A DNA stretch of 64,000 bases from Streptomyces sp. NBC_00193 (GTDB lineage Bacteria > Actinomycetota > Actinomycetes > Streptomycetales > Streptomycetaceae): the NCBI RefSeq assembly GCF_026342735.1, contig NZ_JAPEMM010000001.1, positions 62,001-126,000 of the forward strand. The letters are read 5' to 3'. The notes beneath the pieces were generated by a model. It saw nothing but the letters and a program-made list of their open reading frames with translations. It was not told the origin of the DNA and did not search any database. Below are positions 52,451-61,100 of the stretch, piece after piece. The position numbers and the translations under genes are program-made. Numbering within the stretch: position 1 is the stretch's first letter; each line of letters opens with the position of its first letter.

Positions 52451-52846
52451 ATGGAGGCGATGAACACTCACGGTGCCTTGCTCGCCCTGTGCATTGCACG
52501 TCTACCTGATCGGTGCCTCCCTCGGCACGCGTGGGCGGCCGAAGTACTCGTGGAGCAATTGTGGGAGTGTTCCGTTGGTGCTGGCCATGAGGAATGGCGA
52601 GCGCTTCTGGCCCCCCTGGTCCCTGACGGCAGAATCGACGTCCGGCGCATCCGCAGCGAGGTCTGGGAGCTCGCCCGGAACGGAGCCCTCGAACCGGATG
52701 GGACCGGTCGGGAAGCGCGGTTCACGGTGACGCCTGAGGCGGCAAGGGACTCCCTGGCTCTGACCCCGTTGGCCTCCGCCGACCAAGACGTAGTAGCCAA
52801 AGCAGTTGATCAGTTGACGGCGCGCTTGTTCGCCGTCTCGAAGTAG
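52451..52846 (+). CDS. Hypothetical protein (131 aa)
   Basis: A small protein with a GGGAGGTGGC ribosome site before ATG 52451. It is predominantly helical with a likely winged-helix C-terminal half (DVRRIRSEVWELARNGALEP, then REARFTVTPEAARDSL). No family is recognised. Its 3' end overlaps the end of the convergent kinase gene by 37 bp. Confidence 0.5.
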   Translation: MEAMNTHGALLALCIARLPDRCLPRHAWAAEVLVEQLWECSVGAGHEEWRALLAPLVPDGRIDVRRIRSEVWELARNGALEPDGTGREARFTVTPEAARDSLALTPLASADQDVVAKAVDQLTARLFAVSK

Positions 52847-53871
52847 GCACGCGCCTGAGGGTGATCAACAGTCGGTACCACGGCAGCCTCGCCAACACGT
52901 CGCCAGGAGGCGGACTTGCGCCGAAACATGGCCAATTCGACCCCGCCCGCCTTTGCCGGAATTGCCGTGACTCTCCAGTGCTCATCCCGACGAAGATGTG
53001 GAGCTTGCCACACGTTGGCGTCAGCCTCGCTCCAATCGGCGATCTTGATGGCCGCGAGAGCGCTACTCATGTCGCGTGCGTTAGCGAAACGCTGGGTGGG
53101 GTCTGGGTGGGCGGCTTTGGAGATCAGCTGTCGCAGGCGGCGGCAGACCCAGACCGGAAGCCGACGATCGCGCTCACGCAGAGGCGGGAGTCCCTGCTGG
53201 AGTGCGTCGACGACCTCGGTCCTCGTGTAGGAGGCGTAGTCGAACTTTCCAGCAAGGAGTTCGAGCAGGACGAGCCCAAGGGAATACAGATCCGCCGCGC
53301 GGGTGATGCGAGGGCCAACCATAATTTCCGGAGGCGAGTACATGTGCGCCACCTGGACAGCGGAAGTAGCCCCGGATGCGTCCATGGCACCAGCGACACC
53401 AAGATCACCGATCTTGACGAGATCGGCGTCGCCGGTGAGGAACAGGTTGGGGCTCTTGATGTCGCGATGCAGGATGCCGTGACGCTCGTGCATCTCTGTC
53501 AGCCCCTGAAGTGCTGCCTGGACGATACGCAGCGCCTTCGTGGGTGCGAAAGTCTCCCCGCGCTCCAGAGCGTCAGTGATGCTTCCCCTCTCGAAGAACG
53601 GCATGAGGATCTCAACCACATGCATGGGCTGGGGGTAGCCGAGAACGCTGGCCACTGCACGCACGTCCACGATGTTGGGGTGTTTGATCATTTCCATGAG
53701 GCCGGGTTCGATTAGACCACCAACATCCTGAAATTCCGATATATCTACACGTTTACCAACAAGCCAATTATTTAGGGTCGAATCCCACCATACGTGTACT
53801 TCATGGACTCCAGTTGGCATGCTGTAGAGACACTCATAGTCCAGGACAAGCCGTCTTCCGCGCTCGCTCAC
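52810..53871 (-). CDS. Serine/threonine protein kinase (degenerate DFG)
   Basis: A 353-residue cytosolic kinase. The catalytic loop is ILHRDIKSPNLFL, the magnesium loop is KIGDLGVAGA (DLG instead of DFG), and YSPPEIMVG, AADLYSLGLVLLELLAGKFD and the C-lobe Arg (DPTQRFANARDM) follow. The N-lobe is unusual: no clear Gly-rich loop, and the Lys region is NNWLVGKRVDISEF. The GTG at 53871 follows GGAG. There is no membrane segment or PASTA repeat, unlike PknB. It is preceded by a possible RuvC-fold gene on the same strand (31-bp gap). A defence or stress role is inferred. Confidence 0.78.
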   Translation of the reverse strand: MSERGRRLVLDYECLYSMPTGVHEVHVWWDSTLNNWLVGKRVDISEFQDVGGLIEPGLMEMIKHPNIVDVRAVASVLGYPQPMHVVEILMPFFERGSITDALERGETFAPTKALRIVQAALQGLTEMHERHGILHRDIKSPNLFLTGDADLVKIGDLGVAGAMDASGATSAVQVAHMYSPPEIMVGPRITRAADLYSLGLVLLELLAGKFDYASYTRTEVVDALQQGLPPLRERDRRLPVWVCRRLRQLISKAAHPDPTQRFANARDMSSALAAIKIADWSEADANVWQAPHLRRDEHWRVTAIPAKAGGVELAMFRRKSASWRRVGEAAVVPTVDHPQARAYFETANKRAVN

Positions 53872-53902
53872 AGTCGCATTCTCCGTCGGTCGAAATCCAG
53901 GG

Positions 53903-54391
53903 TCACCAGTTGTCGCCAGGGGTGGAGTCGACCAAGCCGGCGAGTGCAGCGGCAAAAGCGTCCCCGCGGCCCGGGTTCCAGTACTTGGGTCGTGTGGCGG
54001 CACCGATCCGTTCCAGAGGGACGCTGTCAAGCGAGGCGGCCGTGACACCCACCAGCTTGCCGATCTTTTCGGTCGTCCATTCCTCACAGCGGATGCCGTC
54101 CTCGTGGCAAGCCAGTTGAGCGAGGGTAACCATGGCGGCGCGGTCAGCGGCCTGCCGGTAGGCCCAGTTGTTGTACTTGCGGGTGGCGACGAGCACGACG
54201 AGGTCCGGAGCAAGGACGTGGATGTCCTGGTAGATGCGCCGGTAGGTGTCTCCCGTGCGTTCGTAGCCGTTCAATCCGTCCGCCGGCCCGAGACGCTCTG
54301 GCGCTCCAGGCACCAGGCCGACTCCAGGGACCTGTTGGAGAGCGCCGTAGTGGAGTGCGCCGGAGTTTACGGCTATGCCGAGGACTTTCAC
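53903..54391 (-). CDS. Hypothetical protein, possible RuvC/RNase H-like fold
   Basis: A 162-residue protein. The start MKVLGIAVNSGALHYGAL resembles the first strand pair of RuvC-like nucleases, VLAPDLVVLVATRKYNNWAY fits the second acidic strand and NPGRGDAFAAALAG a late Asp helix, but the first metal Asp is missing (Ala/Asn), so activity is uncertain. It is the upstream partner of the kinase gene. Assignment is tentative. Confidence 0.5.
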   Translation of the reverse strand: MKVLGIAVNSGALHYGALQQVPGVGLVPGAPERLGPADGLNGYERTGDTYRRIYQDIHVLAPDLVVLVATRKYNNWAYRQAADRAAMVTLAQLACHEDGIRCEEWTTEKIGKLVGVTAASLDSVPLERIGAATRPKYWNPGRGDAFAAALAGLVDSTPGDNW

Positions 54392-55144
54392 GTACCACTA
54401 CTTTCGGGCGGGACGACGTGGTCACGGGGAAGGTGCAATCGTGCCCGGGAATTGCTAGCGGTTCAACTACGTACGAGGTGAAGGCCAGGCCTGACCGCCC
54501 GCCTCCGCGTCGACGGGTGACCAAGCCGGACGCGAAGTTGCGGCGTCCACGTAGACGGCTAGTAGGAGTAGGCGTCACACGGGTCCAGCCTATTCGTGGA
54601 CAGCAAGCCCCTCTGCGGACATCAAGGACGGTCCGAACTGCGGAGATGCGCGGGACTTCCGGTGCGAAGCGTCGAAAGCCGAACCAGCCGCGTTCAGGAC
54701 AGGCCTGGGCCCTCTCTGGCCACCGGCGACGACCAACAACGGCCCCTCGGATGCTGGTTGGGTTGGGAGTCCGCAGAAGGTCGCCTGGTGGGCTTGGGGC
54801 CTCATAACTTCCAGCGGTTGGAGGACACGTGGCCGTGCTCTTCACCGATGCTAGCTTCCCGCATGTACGGACTGCACTCGCATCGGACACCTGGAGCCGC
54901 TTCCTCGGTACCTGGGCAGCACCTCACGTCTTCACGCACAACGATGGCGTGGGCAAGCCGAGGTACCTGACCCGCGTCTCCCGCCCACCCCTCCGTGCCG
55001 GACAGCGCCTCACCCTCGACGACCCGACATGCCAGTGCAATCGAGGACACGACCCTGTTGTGTCCAGCGCTGACCGAGCTGACATCGTGAACCTACGACC
55101 ACCCTTCGTTGGGACCGACTTCAGAGTCCGGCTACCAGGAGGGG
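54392..55144. other. 750-bp stretch without a convincing gene
   Basis: Open frames here are short, Arg/Pro-rich and without ribosome sites. The base composition is less GC-skewed by codon position than in the neighbours, suggesting decayed or non-coding DNA between mosaic modules. Confidence 0.5.
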
Positions 55145-55846
55145 CTACTCGTACGTCTCCTTCCGCAGGGCGCGGTGCCGCCGGTCGCCCTGGCCGGCGC
55201 CATTCACCGCGTTAAGAGACGGGAGCGCCGCACCGTTGTTCCACAGTCCAAGATGATCACGGTGGATGGCCACGACATCGTTCTGCAGGGCACAGCGTTC
55301 GGCAGGCCCGCTGAAGTACGCGGTGGTGACGAAGACGGCGACTTCGGCCTTGAAGTGCACTCGCGAGCCCAGTAGGTTGCGGACCTCTCCATTGGAGATC
55401 TTCCGCTTCGGGTTGTACCGCTTGCACTGGATCACCATCGTGCGGCCGTCGGGCAGCCGTCCGCTTACATCGGCGCCATCGTCGCCCGTGCGGCCGACGC
55501 GGCGGACATCCGTACAACCGTCCCGCCGACAGAGGTCGGCCACGAAGTCCTCGAACTGCGTGCCGTCCATCGCGTCGACCTCGGCGAGCGTCCGATGGCC
55601 CGCCCTGACGGATTCCTCGCGGCGCCACCGCCGGTCGCTGCCTCGGACCAGGCGGTGCGTCGTCCACAGCCACCAGCCTCCGCCACCGACCGCGCCAAGG
55701 ACCAACACTCCCACTGCATAGGGCCAGATCGTCGACCAGAACGTCAGTAGCACCGCCAATGCGGCTATGCCGCTCCAGACACCTGCTTTGAGCCGGGCCT
55801 CCCGACGCTTCCGTGGTGCCGACCGATGCCTCTTGCGTGCTGCCAC
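55145..55846 (-). CDS. Membrane-anchored Mrr-like restriction endonuclease
   Basis: A 233-residue protein. After a basic N-terminus come two membrane segments (VWSGIAALAVLLTFWSTIWP and AVGVLVLGAVGGGGWWLW), then a PD-(D/E)xK Mrr_cat domain: MDGTQFEDFVADLCRRDGC, GDDGADVSGRL (metal Asp), VIQCKRYNPKRKISNGEVRN (QxK). Members cut modified or foreign DNA, or act in phage defence. The GTG start follows GAGGAGGAACTGG. The membrane anchor is a recurrent but poorly understood feature of this group. Confidence 0.83.
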   Translation of the reverse strand: MAARKRHRSAPRKRREARLKAGVWSGIAALAVLLTFWSTIWPYAVGVLVLGAVGGGGWWLWTTHRLVRGSDRRWRREESVRAGHRTLAEVDAMDGTQFEDFVADLCRRDGCTDVRRVGRTGDDGADVSGRLPDGRTMVIQCKRYNPKRKISNGEVRNLLGSRVHFKAEVAVFVTTAYFSGPAERCALQNDVVAIHRDHLGLWNNGAALPSLNAVNGAGQGDRRHRALRKETYE

Positions 55847-55899
55847 CCAGTTCCTCCTCGTCTCCGAGCAGCAGTCTGGGCAAGACGACGCGTGTCAGT

Positions 55900-56110
55900 A
55901 AGGGCACCCGTCGGCCATGGCTCGTTCCCTGCGGCCTCCCACGAAGCAGCCGCGGCCAGCAAGGCGGCCACGAGGGAGATGGTTGCCAGCGCGGTGAACA
56001 GGTGTGTGCGGCCGCCGAGTGAGCCCGTCAGGGCGGCTCCGGCCCAAGGGGCCAGGGCTAACCCGATGTGCGCTGGCGCGCTGAGGGCGATCTCCTTCTT
56101 CTTCGAGCGA
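55900..56110 (-). pseudogene. Possible MFS-transporter C-terminal remnant
   Basis: On the minus strand an open stretch reads APAHIGLALAPWAGAALTGS and then HLFTALATISLVAALLAAAA, the form of the last two membrane helices of a DHA1-type MFS exporter. No start or N-terminal part is present, and it runs into the 5' end of the Mrr-like gene. Confidence 0.3.
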
Positions 56111-56310
56111 GATCGCCGAGACCGACTGGGTGCTCTCCGGCCTCACCCTCCGCGACGCGTTCAGCGGGGCCACTCGCGACCTGAACGTCACCGCCGCCCG
56201 GCGGTGGGTGCCTGCATCGTCATGTGCCTGTATACGCCCTGTGTGCGCCCCTCTTGCAGCACGTAGCTTGCGACGTCGGTCTGACCCGTGGAAGCCGTAG
56301 GGGGAACAGG

Positions 56311-57669
56311 TTGAAGCCAGCCGCTGACGTACTCAAGGATCTCGTCCAGCCGTCGAACATCTCGATCCACTCCAGTTCGGCCTTGGTCGGCAGCGTCGAC
56401 GACGCCGCAGCCGAGGATGACAAGGCGCGCGAGCAGAAGGAACTCGACCAGCTCCGGCGAAAGCCCGAACTCAGGCCCATCCCCACGAAGGAGCTGGACC
56501 GGACCGTCCAGCTGACGCCCTGGGATGTGCTACACACCCTCGGCCAAGGCATCGCCCTCTCACGGCGGGGCGCCAGCCGTGGACTCGCTGAGCACTGGGG
56601 TTCCCTGAAATACAGCCAAGCTCTGGCCGGCAGCATCAACTCGTTCATGACGCTCTCCGCGGAGGGCCGGGAAACGGCCGACTACTACAAGGCGATCCAG
56701 TCCGGGGAACTCGGAACCGGCTTCGCCCTGACCCTTGCCCGGCAGCTCCTGAGCCGCCGCTACCCGGACCACTCGGTCTCGATCGTCCCCGCGGACACTG
56801 CACTGCGGGCCGGCTGGGCTTTGACCAGTCGCGACGCGGGCCATCGATCTGGCTACCGCTACCGGCCACAGTTCTTCGCCGAGATATGGAAGCCCGGAGA
56901 GGCGCCGAGGGTCCTTCCGATCGCCTGCAAGGGCAACCACAGCAACGCCGCCGCCTCTCACATCCAGCTCGCGTCCGCTTCTGCGCACGTCGAGGCGGTC
57001 CACATCGGCCCGTGGAACGAGACACCGGCCCTCGTGTTCAGTACGGAACTCCCCACCGAAGGCGTGCTCACGGTGCACGCCTTGCAGGCCCGCGGAACTG
57101 GTGGCCGACTGACCGGCTCGATGGATGCCCCCGGCACCCGTCTTGACCACTGTCTTGAGGACGCGAACATCTTCCCGGGCATCCAACCGCCGGCCGAGGG
57201 CGAGCGGAAACCGGAGTCGCAGCTCGGCTTCCACGTACAGCCGGAGCACTATGCCTGGTTCCGGCAGGTCCTCGCCCGAACCGCGGCGGCCGGACTGACG
57301 GCCTTCGCTGGCGACGGCGCCGCTACGGCCCAGTACCTGACCAAGCGGCAGGGCCAGCGCCACTTCACCGACCCCACCCACGCCGCCACCGACAGCGTCC
57401 AGGACGCGAACCAACGGCTCCTTGACATCGACTTCGTTGGCACCGACCACGTGTTCCGCCTCAACAGGACCCGGGTCGAGGCCTTCTCCGGGGTCGCGAA
57501 CGACCTCTTCCGCCACCTCGCGAAAGGCCGTGTCGAGCAGTACCGCACGGAAATCCACGCCCAGCGGAAGAGCTGGCCCCTCCTAGCCTGGGATTCGGAG
57601 TGGGACGGCCCCGTATCCGTCCACCAGGACGGCTCTGTGCTCGCCATGCGGGTGTTGCCACAGGCCTGA
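56311..57669 (+). CDS. Hypothetical protein (452 aa), unrecognised
   Basis: A large soluble protein with strong coding character: a charged coiled segment (DKAREQKELDQLRRKPELRP), helical VQLTPWDVLHTLGQGIALSR, a middle SGYRYRPQFFAEIWKPGE with VLPIACKGNHSNAA (possible beta-rich PD-(D/E)xK-like core with IACKG), and a C-terminal region ending LLAWDSEWDGPVSVHQDGSV. The IxCK segment suggests a nuclease fold but is not proof. A TTG at 56311 with GGGGGA upstream is the suggested start; a GTG at 56224 is an alternative without a ribosome site. It is flanked by defence-type genes. Confidence 0.6.
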   Translation: MKPAADVLKDLVQPSNISIHSSSALVGSVDDAAAEDDKAREQKELDQLRRKPELRPIPTKELDRTVQLTPWDVLHTLGQGIALSRRGASRGLAEHWGSLKYSQALAGSINSFMTLSAEGRETADYYKAIQSGELGTGFALTLARQLLSRRYPDHSVSIVPADTALRAGWALTSRDAGHRSGYRYRPQFFAEIWKPGEAPRVLPIACKGNHSNAAASHIQLASASAHVEAVHIGPWNETPALVFSTELPTEGVLTVHALQARGTGGRLTGSMDAPGTRLDHCLEDANIFPGIQPPAEGERKPESQLGFHVQPEHYAWFRQVLARTAAAGLTAFAGDGAATAQYLTKRQGQRHFTDPTHAATDSVQDANQRLLDIDFVGTDHVFRLNRTRVEAFSGVANDLFRHLAKGRVEQYRTEIHAQRKSWPLLAWDSEWDGPVSVHQDGSVLAMRVLPQA

Positions 57670-58121
57670 GGGCCGCAGGGCCGGTGTCGCTCCCGGACTC
57701 AGGGGGGGCGACACCAAGGGCGCGGGATGCCACCGACGGCGTTTCGCGTTCTGCTGCCAGCCCTCGACTGCTCAGAGTGCCGCCCGCCCCTTGGCAGGGG
57801 CCCAGAAGGCCCTACTCCCGAGCAGCCTTACACCCCGGCATCCCCACCCATGCGCCCCTTTCGATGGACTGCACCATCGGGGCTCCCTGGAACTCGCTCG
57901 CGCAACCGGTTCTCCTGAGCTCCCGGCTTGATTGACCCCATGGATACCAAGAACGTCGGGGCACGGGTACCTGAGGTCGACGGATCTCCACGAGGTACTC
58001 GCTGGGATCAAGGTGATTCAGCCCACATGAAGCTCATATTTCGCCATTTCCCAGAGACAGGTTGCCCCTGCTACTGCTCATCCCGATCCTGGAACGTTCG
58101 CCACCAGCCGGGAGGAGAAAA
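57670..58121. other. 450-bp intergenic region before the helicase-nuclease gene
   Basis: No convincing gene is seen. A 33-codon frame ending at 58125 overlaps the helicase start but lacks a ribosome site. The region should hold the promoter of the helicase/HEPN operon. Confidence 0.5.
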
Positions 58122-61100
58122 GTGAACGTACCGCGACGTCACGCGAAGAACCCCGACGTCATCGGCCAGACTGCCAGTCTGATCGGCTTCCTCAAGGAGG
58201 TCGTTCAGAGCAGCAACCAACGACTTCGTGATGACCGCCGCTCAAGGGAGCGGTTATGGCTGGTCGCCATGCCCCCCTCGGTACGACGCCCGTCCGACCG
58301 ACTCGACGGGCTGCTGTTCACGCTTGACCACGTTCCGCAGACATCGCCGCCCCCACTCCCGGATCTGCTGGACGGATGGGTCTCCACGGAACGCTGCCAG
58401 GACGCGGACGGCGGTGACCCTCCGCTCGAAGCTGAGGGACCGGGGCAGGAACTGGTGCGAGCTGCGGACGGCAGCCAGTCCTGGGAACAGGCGGCGGAGC
58501 AGACCGTCCGCCGAGAGGATTCCGACGAGGTACTCCGAGCCTACGGTCCCTGGCTGACGCGCTGGCGGAAGTGGGCGGAGAGGGAGCGCGCGGAACGAGC
58601 CCTTCGGGAGCTGTACGACCAGGTCTACAGCTGGCACCAGAAGCTGACCCAGCAGGATGATCAGCTAGAACTCGTGCTCGCCACAGGGCTCTTGACTTGG
58701 CGCGATCCACGCGGTGACGCCATCCATCGTCACCTGCTCACCCACCGCGTGGAGACCTTGGTAGACCGAAAGACCGCCAGGCTCACCGTGCGGCTCATGG
58801 CTGAGGGGGCCGTGCGGCTGGAGGATCAATCATTCCTCGACACCGATGACGGCTGGGCGCCCGAACGCTCCGCCGCGCTCACCGAAGAGATCGCGGCCCA
58901 GTCGCTGCACCTGCTTGGTTCGGAGGCCTTGGAGCAGTTGGCCCAGTGGCAGGAGCGGGTGCTGCAACGGCCTGTGTCCTTCAGTGCCGAGTGGCAGCCG
59001 CCCCGCGAGCCCGAAGCAGGCGCGCGTCTCACGTACGCTCCCGCACTTGTGCTGCGTCCACGGGACCGCAATGCTCTGCTGGGCTTCTACGACCGGATCG
59101 CGGACAGCGTGTCCTCCGAGGCACACGCACCTCTGGGTCTCGCCCAGCTGGTACTGCCACTGAACTCCGAAGAGCGCGTGAACTGGGACGGCCGCGAGAT
59201 TCCGCCCCTGTTCGGGGACGACCCGTTCTTCCCAGGAAAGACCAACGAACGTCAACGCAGTGTCCTGCGGCGGCTGGAGCACGACACGGGCGTGGTGGTC
59301 CAAGGCCCACCGGGCACCGGCAAGACCCACACGATCGCCAATCTGGTCTCCGCGCTGCTGGCGCAGGGGCAGAGGGTCTTGGTGACCAGCGCCCGCGACC
59401 AGGCCCTGACGGTCCTGCGGGACAAACTTCCTCCCGCCGTACGGGACCTGTGCGTCCTCCTGCTGAGCTCGGCACGGCAGGACGGGGCGGATGAGCTGGA
59501 ACGCACGGTCAACGCTCTCACCGATCAGGTCGCCGCCAGTGACCCCGAGCAACTGCAGGACGAGATCCATCGGCTCTCCGCCCGCCGTGAGGAGGTGCGG
59601 GGAAGGATCAGCACGCTCACCGAACAGGTGATCGCACTGCGGGAGGCCGAGGTCTACCGGCACCCGGAGATCGCACCGGGATACGCCGGCACTCTCGCCG
59701 CAATTGTGCAGCGTGTGCAAGAAAACGCCGGACATCACTCCTGGATCGGTCTTGTGCCGGCTAACGGCCCCACCCCGTCTGTCCCTCCGCTGTCCCCCGC
59801 GCAAGCGGTGGAACTGCTGAGCCTGCTGCGCGACGGTGCGGCTGAGCCACGCGCCGGTGGCACTCTGCCAGACCCCGACGGCCTCCCCTCCCCCGAAGCC
59901 TTGGCCCAGGCACTCTCAGCCAGCCGCGTCACCGACGAGGGCCTGCCCTCCGGGGCGGTCCGCATCCGTGGCGATCTTGCCAGGCTCGACAGCTCTGTCA
60001 CCGATGAGCTGACCTCTCTCGTGGATTCCTGCCGTACGGCTCTGCACCACCTCGGCCTGTCTCCGCAGGCCACACAATGGGATGAGGACAAGTGGGCCAC
60101 CAAGGCCCTCACCGACCGACTCTCCCGTGAGAACCTCGCCCTGTGGCGTCGCGTGTCCGGACTTGCCGATCAACTCGTCGCGATCTCCGAGCGGCTGAAC
60201 GAACAGGGGATGACGCGCGTCACCGTGCCCGGGCAGCTCTCCACGGAACAAGGGGATGCGATGCTCACGGCGGGTTCTGCGCTGCGCGAGCACCTCGTCT
60301 CGGGTGGCAAGCTGCGAGTCCGCGGCAGCTTCCGTGCCTCGCGGGCGCAGAAGGCCGCGCAGGACCTCCTCGACACGTGCACTGTGAACGGTCACTCACC
60401 CGAAACGCTGGAGGATCTCGACGCCGCCCTTGCTCACCTCCGCGCCCGCTCCGCCGTTGCCACGCTTGCGGAGCGGTGGGGCCAAGTGCAGGTGCCCGTA
60501 TCCGAAGGGCCGCTGGAAGTTCGGCTGGCGTCGCTGACGGAGGCGTACGCGCGCCTGGAACATGTCGACACGTTCGGCGCCGGCCGCGAGCGCATCGACG
60601 AGCTGCTCGTACATCACGGGATGCACATCGCCCTCACCTCCAGGTCGGCATGGCAGGACTTCGCCGGCGCCCTCTCTGCGGTCTCCGGCCGACGAGCGGC
60701 GGACGAGGCTACGGCCCAGTTGCTTGCTTGGGAGGAACAACTGCGCACACCGGTGGACGGCTCCCACCCCACCACCGAAGCTGTGGCCGCCGCCCAAGCC
60801 GTTCGGGAGCAGGACGTCGACCGATACGCCAAGGAACTTGAGGCGCTGCGCGAGGCTCATCGGCGTGAACACCGCCGGCGTCGATGCGCCGTGCTACTCG
60901 AAAGCGTCCGCCGGGCCCACCCGCTGCTCGCTGACCAGCTGACGCACGACCCTGGTGACCGGGCATGGGAAGCTCGCCTGGACTCTCTGGCGGAGGCGTG
61001 GGCCTGGGCGGTGGCTTCTGCCTTCGTTCACCGTCAGCGCACGCCGGGACGCGAACGTCAGGTCGAAGGCGAACTGGCCCAGTGTGAACGTCACCTGGAG

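Noticed and set aside
54829..55215. Plus-strand frame of 128 codons (MAVLFTDASFPHV start)
   Set aside because: The second half is antisense to the Mrr-like gene, and the first half has no supporting ribosome site or family pattern.
56110..56223. Short plus-strand stretch reading ETDWVLSGLTLRDAFSG before the 452-residue gene
   Set aside because: It looks protein-like but has no start and lies in a different frame from the following gene; too short to call, possibly a remnant.
58027..58125. 32-codon frame overlapping the start of the helicase-nuclease gene
   Set aside because: No ribosome site and an odd Cys-rich composition; kept only as a note in the intergenic entry.
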